Below, piece by piece: positions 26,380 through 34,567 of a stretch of 64,000 nt of DNA. The position numbers were made by a program, and so were the translations under genes. Position 1 is the first letter of the stretch. Each line of letters starts with the position of its first letter. The notes beneath the pieces are model-generated. The model was not told the origin of the DNA. It searched no databases and worked only from the letters and a program-made list of their open reading frames with translations. Origin of the DNA: Streptoalloteichus hindustanus (lineage in GTDB: Bacteria; Actinomycetota; Actinomycetes; Mycobacteriales; Pseudonocardiaceae); assembly GCF_900129375.1 (NCBI RefSeq), contig NZ_FQVN01000005.1, positions 372,001 through 436,000 of the forward strand, in the 5' to 3' direction.

Positions 26380-26931
26380 GTGGAATCCCTGGAGCTCCTG
26401 GCGCACCCGGTGCGGCTGCGGATCGTCCACGCGATGCGCGGTGGGCGGTCGCTCACCACCGCGGAGCTGTGCGCCCGGGTGCCGGACGCCTCGAAGGCCA
26501 TGGTCTACCGGCACGTCGACCTGCTCGTGGCCGGCGGAGTCCTGGAAGTGGCCGAGGAGCGGAGGGTGCGGGGCGCCGTGGAGCGCCGGTACCGGCTCCG
26601 GCAGGACCTGGCGGTCGTCGACGCCGAGACCCTGGAGAGGTTGTCGCGCGACGACTACCGGCGTGGTTTCGCCGCCGCGCTGGCCGTGCTGGTCGCCGAG
26701 TTCGACGCCTACCTCGCCCGGGAGGACGCGGACCCGACGGCGGACCTCGTCGGATTCCGGCAGCACGCGGTCTGGCTCAGCCGAGACGAGCTCCTGGAGA
26801 TGATCGGCGAGATGCGGGACGCGATCGCGCCCCGGTTGAACAACCCGGCGACCCCGAACCGCCGGCGCTACCTGCTCAGCCCGGTCCTCTTCCCGGTCGA
26901 GGAACTGCCCGACGCCCCCGGGACCGGCTGA
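26380..26931 (+). CDS. ArsR-like winged-helix regulator
   Basis: 183 aa. It starts at GTG 26380 with MESLELLAHPVRLRIVHAMR, a standard ArsR/HTH_20 first helix, then LTTAELCARVPDASKAMVYR as the recognition helix region. The C-terminal 100 residues form an effector domain without obvious metal ligands. There is almost no leader sequence, so leaderless translation is likely. It probably controls the divergent hydrolase. Confidence 0.8.
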   Translation: MESLELLAHPVRLRIVHAMRGGRSLTTAELCARVPDASKAMVYRHVDLLVAGGVLEVAEERRVRGAVERRYRLRQDLAVVDAETLERLSRDDYRRGFAAALAVLVAEFDAYLAREDADPTADLVGFRQHAVWLSRDELLEMIGEMRDAIAPRLNNPATPNRRRYLLSPVLFPVEELPDAPGTG

Positions 26932-27047
26932 GCCGCCCCCGGTCCGCCGCCCGGGGCTCGCGGACGTTCCAGGAGTGAGCCCCCGAACCAGCGGGTAGCC
27001 GACGCGTGGGTCTCCTACCTCACCCTGCGCTCATCCGGGAAGTACCC

Positions 27048-28250
27048 ATGGCGGAATCCCTCACGCGCGGTGATCCACCGTGCGCGCGACAACCGAGAGC
27101 GTCCCCCGACGGGCAGCCCGACGGGCAGGTGGCGCCCAGCATGGGGGTCGAGGAGGAGTTCGTCCTGGTCGACCGGCACAGCCGCCAGTCGGTGCGCCGG
27201 GCGCGCGAGGTGGTCCGCGCGGCGAAGGACGCGGCCGGCGCCGAGCACGTCGAGCCGGAGATGGCCCAGGCCCAGGTGGAGAACGTGAGCGCCGTGTGCC
27301 ACACCGCCGCCGAACTGCACGCGGAGGTGACGCGGCTCCGGGGCAGCACGGCGGCCGAGGCGGCGCGGGCCGAGTGCCTGCTGGTGCCCTCGGGCACCGC
27401 GGTGCTCGGGGACGTGGGGCCACCGCCCATTCTGGACAAACCGCGCTACCACACGATCGAACGCCGGTTCGGTCCACTGGTCCGACAGCAGTGCGTGAAC
27501 GCCTGTCACGTCCACATCGGCGTGCGGGACCGGGAGGAGAGCGTGCAGGTCGTCAACCACCTGCGGGTCTGGACCCCCCTGCTGTTGGCGCTGTCGGTGA
27601 ACTCACCGTTCTGCGCGGGGGAGGACACCGGGTACGCGAGCTGGCGCTCGATGGTGTGGGGCCGCTGGCCGACCTGCGGTCCACCTCCCTACCTTGAGTC
27701 AGCCGCGCACTACGAGCACGTCGTGGGTTCGCTGGTGGACAGCGGGGCGGCGGTCGACGGCGGAATGCTGTACTGGCACGTGCGACCCTCCCGACACGTC
27801 CCCACCGTGGAGATGCGTGTCGCGGACGTGCTGCCCGACGTGAGGGACACCGTCGCCTACGCCCTTCTCGTCCGGGCGCTGGCCGCCGCGTGCCTCGACT
27901 CGGTCCGCTCCGGGGCGCGCTCACTCCCCGTGCCCGAGGCCGTGCTCCGGGCCGCGAGCTGGCGGGCCGCCCGCTACGGCATGAACAGCCTCCTGCTGGC
28001 CACCCACCGTCCCGCCCCCGTCCTCGCGCCCGCGTGGAGCCTGGTCCGGGAACTCGTGGCGTCCGTGCTGCCGCACCTGGAGCGGCACGGCGACAGCGAG
28101 ATCGTGCGGCGGTGGCTGGAACTGGTCCACGCGCGTGGCACGGGCGCGGAGCGGCAGCGCGCCGTCGCCCGCCGACACGGGGGCGATCTGCGCGCGGTCG
28201 TCGACGACCTGGCCGTCGCCCCGTCCCCACCCGACGGAGGAGTCACATGA
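27048..28250 (+). CDS. GCS2-type carboxylate-amine ligase (YbdK family)
   Basis: 400 aa. MGVEEEFVLVDRHS near residue 32 is the glutamate-cysteine-ligase family 2 signature, followed by VEPEMAQAQVENVSAVC and CHVHIGVRDRE. These enzymes make gamma-glutamyl amides using ATP, in some cases of unknown amines. ATG 27048 is chosen; a GTG at 27006 is possible. An ATGA overlap couples it to a pyruvoyl-dependent arginine decarboxylase, so agmatine is a candidate acceptor amine. That is inference. Confidence 0.82.
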   Translation: MAESLTRGDPPCARQPRASPDGQPDGQVAPSMGVEEEFVLVDRHSRQSVRRAREVVRAAKDAAGAEHVEPEMAQAQVENVSAVCHTAAELHAEVTRLRGSTAAEAARAECLLVPSGTAVLGDVGPPPILDKPRYHTIERRFGPLVRQQCVNACHVHIGVRDREESVQVVNHLRVWTPLLLALSVNSPFCAGEDTGYASWRSMVWGRWPTCGPPPYLESAAHYEHVVGSLVDSGAAVDGGMLYWHVRPSRHVPTVEMRVADVLPDVRDTVAYALLVRALAAACLDSVRSGARSLPVPEAVLRAASWRAARYGMNSLLLATHRPAPVLAPAWSLVRELVASVLPHLERHGDSEIVRRWLELVHARGTGAERQRAVARRHGGDLRAVVDDLAVAPSPPDGGVT

Positions 28251-28828
28251 ACAGCACACCGCTGTCCGGGACAGCGCTGGTGCCCACCCGCATGTACCTC
28301 ACCACCGGCGTGGGGCGGCACCGGTTCGAGTTGCAGGCCCACGACCTGATGTACGTCGACGCCGGCCTCGGCCGGGTCAACCGGGTCCAGGTCTCCTCCC
28401 GGGTGCCGCCCGGCTGCGCCCTCGTCTCCGCCGAGGAGGGTGGACGCCTGCTCCGGGATGGCCAGATCCTGTTCGCCATCCAGGCCCTGGGCGAGACCAG
28501 CACTCCCGGGACGCGGATCGCCACGGCGGTGGGCGTGGTGGTTCCCGCGTCCGGCGGGATGGGGTGCGTCGCCGAGGTGCACGAGGACGACGCCGTCGGC
28601 AAGGACGCGGCCCAGGCCCGGCGGAAGGCGGCGCGCATGGCGCTGACCGCCATGGCCGTCGAACTGGGCCAGGCCACCGACGACGTCGAGAACCTCGACC
28701 ACCCCGAGCGGGAACGCCACGAGTTGGGCGACACCGCGGTGCACGTCCACACCGCGGCGGTGGCGGCGGTCGGCCCGGACAACGGGGACTACGTCAAGAT
28801 CCTCGCCAGTCTCGTCTTCCTCTTCTGA
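28247..28828 (+). CDS. Pyruvoyl-dependent arginine decarboxylase
   Basis: 193 aa. The segment RVNRVQVSSRVPPGC contains the Ser50-Ser51 self-cleavage site that generates the pyruvoyl group, and the MYLTTGVGRHRFELQAHDL lead-in fits the PvlArgDC family. It should convert arginine to agmatine. The start overlaps the ligase stop (ATGA). It is followed after 72 nt by an amidohydrolase. Activity on another substrate is possible. Confidence 0.85.
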   Translation: MNSTPLSGTALVPTRMYLTTGVGRHRFELQAHDLMYVDAGLGRVNRVQVSSRVPPGCALVSAEEGGRLLRDGQILFAIQALGETSTPGTRIATAVGVVVPASGGMGCVAEVHEDDAVGKDAAQARRKAARMALTAMAVELGQATDDVENLDHPERERHELGDTAVHVHTAAVAAVGPDNGDYVKILASLVFLF

Positions 28829-28900
28829 GTTCCGCTCGTTCCGGGTTCCTCCCGACCAGCCGACGCGCGTGGAGACTCGTCCTTCCGTTCCGAGGTGAAC

Positions 28901-30136
28901 ATGTCACCCACCGCCCTGACCGTCGTCGCCGACCACTGCTGGAACGGCACGAGCGACCACCCCGCAGGCCCCACCGCGGTCACCGCGGTGGACGGTGTGA
29001 TCACCTCGGTCGCCCCCGCCCCCGCCCCCGCCCCCGAGCTCCCACCCGACGCGCGGGTGGTCCGGCTGGGCGCGCGGACGCTGCTGCCCGGGCTCATCGA
29101 CTGCCACGTCCACCTGGTGGACGAGGCGCACGACAGCGGGCTCGCGGCCTACCAGACCCTGAGCGCCGTGCCCGCCATGAAGGCCATCCTGGCGGCCGGG
29201 TTCACCACCGTGCGCGACCTCGGCTGCGCGCACGACCCGATCAACGTCGCGTTGCGGCAGGCGGTCGAGGACGGCCTGGTCGAGGGGCCGCGGCTGGTCG
29301 TCGCGCCCAACATCATCTCCGCGCCGGGCGGACACGGCGACAAGATGCCCGACCTGAGCGACCGCTACGGCGTGGACGTGGGCACGCTGGCGGACGGCGT
29401 CGCCGGGCTGCGCCGCCTCGTGCGCCACCAGGCGCGGGTCGGCGCGGACTGGATCAAGTTCGCCGCGAGCGGCGGCTTCAGCTCACCCGCCGACACACCC
29501 GACCACGTCACCTTCACGGTCGAGGAGATGACCGCGATCGTCGCCACCGCCCGCGACCACGGCCTGCGCTGCGCCGCGCACGCCTTCAACGACGAGGCCG
29601 TGCGGCGCGCTCTGACGGCGGGGGTGCGCAGCGTCGAGCACGCCAACCTGGCCTCCGCGCAGACCTTCGCGCGCATCGCCGACCACGGCGCCTACCTGTG
29701 CCCCACCCTGCACGCCCAACGCCGCTTCATCGACAACCTCGACGACGAGTTCTGGTCGGGTCGCGACCCCAGGATGCGCGCGCAGTACCGCGCCCGCGCC
29801 TGGCGCATCCGCGAGTCGGCGACACACCTGGCCGACAGCGAGGTCCGCATCGCCTTCGGCACCGACGCGGGCATGTTCCCGCACGGTGAGGCGTGGCGGG
29901 AGTTCGCCGACCTGGCGGAGGTCGGCCTGCCCCCGCTGCGGGTGCTGCGGGCCGCCACCTCGGTCGCGGCCGAACTGCTCGAACGCCCGAACCTGGGACG
30001 CATCGCCCCCGGCGCCACCGCGGACCTCGTCGCGGTGGCCGGCGACCCGTTCACCGACATCAGCGCCATGGGACGGGTGGAGTTCGTCGCCCGCGCCGGC
30101 GTCGTCGTGGTCGACCGGACCACCGACGGCCAGTGA
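28901..30136 (+). CDS. Amidohydrolase (imidazolonepropionase/prolidase-like)
   Basis: 411 aa. Metal-binding motifs are in order: LIDCHVHLVDEAH, the lysine segment DWIKFAASGGFSS, CAAHAFND and VEHANLA histidines, and FGTDAGMFPHGEA. ATG 28901 follows CCGAGGTG. Relatives cleave Xaa-Pro dipeptides or cyclic ureido/amidino compounds. In this operon an agmatine- or gamma-glutamyl-derived substrate is conceivable. The 3' end overlaps the convergent frame below by 77 bp. Confidence 0.84.
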   Translation: MSPTALTVVADHCWNGTSDHPAGPTAVTAVDGVITSVAPAPAPAPELPPDARVVRLGARTLLPGLIDCHVHLVDEAHDSGLAAYQTLSAVPAMKAILAAGFTTVRDLGCAHDPINVALRQAVEDGLVEGPRLVVAPNIISAPGGHGDKMPDLSDRYGVDVGTLADGVAGLRRLVRHQARVGADWIKFAASGGFSSPADTPDHVTFTVEEMTAIVATARDHGLRCAAHAFNDEAVRRALTAGVRSVEHANLASAQTFARIADHGAYLCPTLHAQRRFIDNLDDEFWSGRDPRMRAQYRARAWRIRESATHLADSEVRIAFGTDAGMFPHGEAWREFADLAEVGLPPLRVLRAATSVAAELLERPNLGRIAPGATADLVAVAGDPFTDISAMGRVEFVARAGVVVVDRTTDGQ

Positions 30137-30563
30137 GCCCGAGCCAGTCCCCGGCGATCTGGGCGAAGAGGAGATCGACGTTCTTGTCGACGCCGCACCG
30201 CAGGACAGTGACGAGTTGGAGCGCGTCATCGACGTACGGCTTGAGAAGGGGGTCGTTGTCGCACTGCCGCCACTGGTCGGCGATCGCTTCCAGGCGGGGC
30301 AGGATGGCGGCGCACTGGGCGGGCGTGAGAGTCCCGTCGTCGTCCGGGTGGTCGAGAAGTGGTTCGAGCGTGGTGGAAACGCTGTCCCATGGGCGCTCCC
30401 CACCGAAGCCCCTCATCTCGGAGAGGGTGAATCCCCCGGCCTGCGCCAAGCGGCGCCGGAAAACGTCGAAGCGGTTGTAGGACCAGGAGATGTCGGGGCT
30501 GTCGGTGTCGTCATCCGCTGGGCACAGCACAAGCCCGACGTGGTCCTCCTCGTCGCCGCGCAC
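30060..30563 (-). CDS. Conserved hypothetical actinobacterial protein
   Basis: About 167 aa. The core SWSYNRFDVFRRRLAQAGG, SEMRGFGGERPWD, LEPLLDHPDDDGTLTP and ILPRLEAIADQW resembles a widespread actinobacterial family of unknown function. The GTG at 30563 is a plausible start; a later GTG at LVLC is the alternative. The reading frame runs 77 bp into the end of the amidohydrolase gene and its basic C-terminal tail looks unselected, so the true stop may have been lost. It is divergent from the gene at 30703. Confidence 0.65.
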   Translation of the reverse strand: MRGDEEDHVGLVLCPADDDTDSPDISWSYNRFDVFRRRLAQAGGFTLSEMRGFGGERPWDSVSTTLEPLLDHPDDDGTLTPAQCAAILPRLEAIADQWRQCDNDPLLKPYVDDALQLVTVLRCGVDKNVDLLFAQIAGDWLGLTGRRWSGRPRRRRRGRRTPPVPWR

Positions 30564-30671
30564 AGGGTAGGGGGCGGCGGGTCCGCTCCGACAAGCGAGT
30601 TGTTCTCCCTGCCGCTGGAACGATCCCGGCGGCCGGTTGGTTGTGGACCGGGGTGGGACGGGGAAGGCGCC

Positions 30672-30677
30672 TATACT
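30672..30677 (+). promoter_or_regulatory. Likely -10 box TATACT
   Basis: TATACT lies 25 nt before the GTG at 30703, in the gap between two divergent genes. I could not fix a good -35. Confidence 0.4.
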
Positions 30678-30702
30678 TGGGGTTCTGGCTTTGGGGGATG
30701 CG

Positions 30703-31071
30703 GTGGCTGTCAGTAGCGATGAGTTCTTCCGGGTGGTGGACGCTCTTGTCGACGTGGAGCGTTCCCAGAACGAGCAGTACAGCTCGTTCAGCGTGCGCGG
30801 CAAGCGGTTCGGCTACTACTGGCCGCGAACGCAGACCGTCGGCCTGAAGCAGACCCTGTCCGAGCAGCAGGCGTTGGTGGCCGAGCGGCCCGACGTCTTC
30901 GAGGAGCAGTTCACCGCCGGTGGTTTCGGCTGGGTGGTCGTCCACCTGGCCGGCGTCGAGGTCGACGAGTTGTCCGAACTGGTCTTCGAGGCCTGGCGGC
31001 TGTCCGCCCCCGAGGACCTGGTCGCCGAGACGCCCGACTGGGCGGAGCAGCCGCCCACCCTTCGCTCGTAG
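30703..31071 (+). CDS. YjbR/MmcQ-like small protein
   Basis: 122 aa from GTG 30703. The pattern FSVRGKRFGYYWPRTQTVGLK and GGFGWVVVHLAGVEVDELSEL fits the YjbR (CyaY-like fold) family, often annotated as DNA-binding without firm evidence. No catalytic motif is seen. A TATACT box is present upstream. Confidence 0.68.
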   Translation: MAVSSDEFFRVVDALVDVERSQNEQYSSFSVRGKRFGYYWPRTQTVGLKQTLSEQQALVAERPDVFEEQFTAGGFGWVVVHLAGVEVDELSELVFEAWRLSAPEDLVAETPDWAEQPPTLRS

Positions 31072-31281
31072 GTCGGGTCCGAGCGGGTTCGGGTGGACAG
31101 CTCTGTTCAGTGTGCCCCCGGCGCCGAACCCGCGACTGATCGGCCGCGGCCGCGCTGGCTTCTTGGTCCACATTGGACAGAGTTTGCCGACGTGGGCCGG
31201 GAAACCGGTCGGCTGGATGTGCGGGAGCGCTCATGATCAGCATGGGGTGCCCTGCTGTGCGAGCGAGGAGTGTGGGCGAGA

Positions 31282-32133
31282 GTGAGCCTGCCCTACTACG
31301 TCGATGCCGTCCGTCGGGTCTTCGGTGAGGAGGACGTGGCCGAGGCCAGTCTGCGTTGTGGGCAGTTCCACGACGTCCTGCTCACGCCGACGAAGGTCTA
31401 CCGCTTTCCCCGGAACAGATCCGCCGCGTCCAGGATGGCCGTGCGGGCCGAGGTGCTCCGCGTTCTGTCGACACTGGACCTGGGGGTGTCCACACCCCAG
31501 GTGCTGTCTGTTGAGGACGGCGCGTTGCCCTGCCTCGTGATCAGCAGGGTTCCGGGCCGTCCCTTGGAGCGGGCCGAGTTGGCGTCGCCGCGGGCGGTCG
31601 AGCGGGTCGCTGGCCAGATCGCCGTGTTGTTGGGGGAGTTGGAGCGGGCAGGCCAGGACGAGAGGGTTCGCGACCTGGTCGGACTGTCGTCTTCGGACCG
31701 GTGGGCGGACTTCGCCGAGGGCGTCAGGAGAGAGCTGTTTCCCCTGATGTCACCCGCTGGCCGCCAACGCGCCGAGGCGGAGCTGGTCGCTGTCACCGGT
31801 CTCGACCCCGTGACGAGCGCACTCGTCCACGGTGATCTCGGCGGCGAGAACGTGTTGTGGGAGCTGGGAACCGGCGGTCCTCGGCTGGTGGGCGTCGTGG
31901 ACTGGGACGAGGTCTCGGTCGGCGACCCGGCCGAGGACCTCGCGGCGATCGCCGCCAGCTACGGAGAAAACCTGGTCAGACGGGTTCTTCAGCTCCGGGG
32001 GATGACAGGTCTCAGCGAACATCTCGACAGAATTCGGACAGTTCAGGCAACCTTCGCACTTCAACAGGCGCTGTCCGGCATGCTCGACGCCGACGAGGCC
32101 GAGGTCGCGGACGGGCTGGGGAGCTACCGCTGA
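31282..32133 (+). CDS. Aminoglycoside-phosphotransferase-family kinase-like protein
   Basis: 283 aa from GTG 31282 (GTG 31270 is the alternative). The catalytic loop is ALVHGDLGGENVLW and the metal-binding segment VVDWDEVSVGDPAEDLA, both standard in APH/choline kinase-like proteins. Whether it confers resistance is unknown. It might be an antibiotic or metabolite kinase. It stands alone between unrelated genes. Confidence 0.82.
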   Translation: MSLPYYVDAVRRVFGEEDVAEASLRCGQFHDVLLTPTKVYRFPRNRSAASRMAVRAEVLRVLSTLDLGVSTPQVLSVEDGALPCLVISRVPGRPLERAELASPRAVERVAGQIAVLLGELERAGQDERVRDLVGLSSSDRWADFAEGVRRELFPLMSPAGRQRAEAELVAVTGLDPVTSALVHGDLGGENVLWELGTGGPRLVGVVDWDEVSVGDPAEDLAAIAASYGENLVRRVLQLRGMTGLSEHLDRIRTVQATFALQQALSGMLDADEAEVADGLGSYR

Positions 32134-32189
32134 TCCGTCCACACCGCCGCGGCCCGTCTCCCCTGTATGACCGGAACCGAAGGGCCGCC

Positions 32190-33332
32190 ATGCCAGTACG
32201 CGCGCGTGAGATCGGAATCAACATCGGCAGAGGAAAACCCGGGAAGCACAACGCCATCACGGACGTGCCCGGGGTGAAGGTCGGACACGTCACCCTCATC
32301 GAGGGCAAGGGCAAGCTGGTGGTGGGCAAGGGGCCGGTGCGCACCGGCGTCACGATGATCCTGGGGCACCCCGGGCATCCGTTCGACGAGCCGCTCTACG
32401 CGGGAGCGCACTGGTTCAACGGCAACGGTGAGCTGACCGGGATGGCCTGGATCCAGGAGTTCGGGTTACTCACCTCGCCGATCGCGCTCACCAACAGCAG
32501 CAGCGTCGGCGTGGTGCGGGACGCCATCGGGTCCATTGAGGCCAGCATGCTCCTCCCGGAGCAGAACCCGTGGTCGCTGCCCGTGGTGGGCGAGACGTGG
32601 GACGCGGCGCTCAACGACATGGCGGGCGGGCACGTCAAGCCCGAGCACGTGTGGGAGGCGTTCCGCAAGGCGAAGGACGGGCCGGTCGCCGAGGGCAACG
32701 TCGGCGGCGGCACCGCCCAGATCGCGTTCGGGTTCAAGAGCGGGATCGGGACCGCGTCGCGGAAACTGCCCGACAGCGACGGCGGGTGGACGGTGGGCGT
32801 GCTGTTGCAGGCCAACCACGGACGCCGCGACAACCTGACCGTCCTCGGCGCCCCCGTTGGCGAGGAGATCCCCGCCACCGCGGTGCCCTTCCCGCAGCCG
32901 CCCGAGGCCACCTACCGGCCCGGCGCCGGTTCCATCCCGATCATCGTCGCGACCGACGCGCCGTTGCTGCCGCACCAGTGCCAGCGGTTGGCCCGGCGGG
33001 CCGGCATCGGCATGCTGCGCTCCGGCGGTCTGGCCGAGAACGACAGCGGAGACCTGTTCTTCGCCTTCTCCACGGCGAACCGGGGCAAGATCCCGGGCCC
33101 GAACATCGTGCACTCGCCGTTGAAGCACGACCTGACCGTGCTGACCGACGCGTTCCTCGACCCGATCTTCGAAGCCGCCGCCGAGGCCACCGAGGAGGCG
33201 ATCCTCAACTCGTTGCTGATGGCGGAGACGATGACCGGCAGGGACAACGTGACCGCCCACGCGCTCCCGCCGGCGCTCCTCCTGAAGATCCTCGCCAAGT
33301 ACAAGCGGGGCCCGCGCCCCGCCGGCTCGTAG
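32190..33332 (+). CDS. DmpA-type P1 peptidase / beta-aminopeptidase
   Basis: 380 aa. The Ntn-type self-processing site is in GAGSIPIIVATDAPLLP, with Ser248 as the new N-terminal nucleophile. Other landmarks are NAITDVPGVKVGHVTL and GNVGGGTAQIAFGFKSG. DmpA and BapA relatives remove N-terminal D- or beta-amino acids. The biosynthetic cluster upstream carries a 2,3-aminomutase that should make a beta-amino acid, though the two loci are 12 kb apart and need not be related. Confidence 0.87.
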   Translation: MPVRAREIGINIGRGKPGKHNAITDVPGVKVGHVTLIEGKGKLVVGKGPVRTGVTMILGHPGHPFDEPLYAGAHWFNGNGELTGMAWIQEFGLLTSPIALTNSSSVGVVRDAIGSIEASMLLPEQNPWSLPVVGETWDAALNDMAGGHVKPEHVWEAFRKAKDGPVAEGNVGGGTAQIAFGFKSGIGTASRKLPDSDGGWTVGVLLQANHGRRDNLTVLGAPVGEEIPATAVPFPQPPEATYRPGAGSIPIIVATDAPLLPHQCQRLARRAGIGMLRSGGLAENDSGDLFFAFSTANRGKIPGPNIVHSPLKHDLTVLTDAFLDPIFEAAAEATEEAILNSLLMAETMTGRDNVTAHALPPALLLKILAKYKRGPRPAGS

Positions 33333-33526
33333 CGATGACGGCCGGTGGACATCCTGCTGGGGGGCGTCCACCGGCCCCACCGCTCGTCCGGCCAGAGCTG
33401 GTGTGCCGGGAGGAGCCTCGGGCTCCGGCGTCAGAGCGTTGTTCCACCGTCTACTGAGGACCAAACTGTCTGGTGGGAAACCGACGGGTGGACGGGGTTC
33501 GCCGTCGCTCTGCGACAATCCTCCGT

Positions 33527-34381
33527 GTGATCAGGGAAGAGGTTGTTCCGGCAGTGCGCTTCCTGCTCTCGCTGATCGATCCGGACGACGCGGCGACAGT
33601 GCGGGCGCGGCTCCGGATCGATCCACCGTCCGAGTCGTCCGAGTCGTCCGAGTCGCGGTTGGACGGACGGGTGGCACGGGAGCTCCGGCTTCTGTGGCCG
33701 CCGCGGGCGGTTCTGCTGTGGATGCTCGAACAGGACGATCCCGTGATGAACGAGTTCGTCTTCCACCACATGGAGCCCTCTGACACGATCAAGCGAGACA
33801 TCGTCCGCGGGGTTCCCTTCGGCGCCGCGCCCGGTCCGCTCCAGGTCACGTGGACGTGCGAGCGGCCTCGTTGTTCCCATGAGGAACCCGAGATCCCGGT
33901 GAGCCCGCTCGGGCTGATCGGCGGGCTCCGGCAGGCGCGCTCCATGTCGACGGCGCGGGCGGCGACGCGCGCGGTGAGCAAGGCGGACTGGCCGGAGGTC
34001 GCCGAAGCGGACCGCGTGGAACCCCTGCCCGGCTTCACGCGGTGGGCGCTGTCGTCCCGGATCGACTGCCCGCCGGAGTTGCGCGTCCAGTTCGGTTCGC
34101 ACCCGAAGTTCGCCCACCGGCAGCGGCGGGACGGCATTGTCGAGCCGCGGGAGTACGCCGCCCGCTCGACCCCCGCGCGGTTCGTGCTGGGCGTTCTCCA
34201 CCTGGGCACGCGCCTGTTCCCCGAACGCGCCAACGAGGCCGCCGAACTGCTCGCGCCGCTGGTCCGCCGTGACCTCGGCGCGAATCCGGAGGCGTGGGCG
34301 GCACTGGCCCAGGTGTTGCCGACGTTCTCCGGCCCGGCGCCGGAACTGGTGCGCACCTGTGGTGCGAGCACCGATGTCTAG
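33527..34381 (+). CDS. Hypothetical protein with an ESSESSES linker
   Basis: 284 aa from GTG 33527. I do not recognise it. The N-terminus VIREEVVPAVRFLLSLIDP is helical, then comes a serine/glutamate repeat from a 9-nt DNA unit (33628-33655). A CERPRCSHEEPE segment could bind metal, and a helical C-terminus follows. GACAAT just before the start suggests a leaderless promoter. It is convergent with the tRNA-like element. Confidence 0.6.
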   Translation: MIREEVVPAVRFLLSLIDPDDAATVRARLRIDPPSESSESSESRLDGRVARELRLLWPPRAVLLWMLEQDDPVMNEFVFHHMEPSDTIKRDIVRGVPFGAAPGPLQVTWTCERPRCSHEEPEIPVSPLGLIGGLRQARSMSTARAATRAVSKADWPEVAEADRVEPLPGFTRWALSSRIDCPPELRVQFGSHPKFAHRQRRDGIVEPREYAARSTPARFVLGVLHLGTRLFPERANEAAELLAPLVRRDLGANPEAWAALAQVLPTFSGPAPELVRTCGASTDV

Positions 34382-34382
34382 G

Positions 34383-34460
34383 TGACGGGCGGCTGGATTC
34401 GAACCAGCGTGCTCCCCCTTGGCAAGGCGGCGCGACTGCCCCTGCGCGCTACGACCCGTC
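34383..34460 (-). tRNA. tRNA-like RNA, anticodon loop TTGCCAA (GCC), lengthened acceptor
   Basis: A T-arm GCTGG-TTCGAAT-CCAGC, an anticodon arm CCGCC-TTGCCAA-GGGGG (one mismatch) and a D-arm around GCG/CGC are readable. Ends GACGGGT and GCCCGTC pair over 7 bp. One extra C precedes the 3' strand and two extra nt (CG) follow the 5' strand, so the stem can extend to 8 bp with a bulge. The anticodon would be Gly-GCC, but the molecule is unlike standard tRNA-Gly. It lies 107 bp downstream of the LRR gene on the same strand. Confidence 0.62.
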
Positions 34461-34567
34461 AGGCGGGAATGCTAGCCGCCGCCCGAACAAGGCGACGCGG
34501 TGGGTGTCAGGACAAAGTCGCCGAGGTCGCAGCGGTTCCGGGTCGAGGCGTTCGCGCGGATGCCGCG

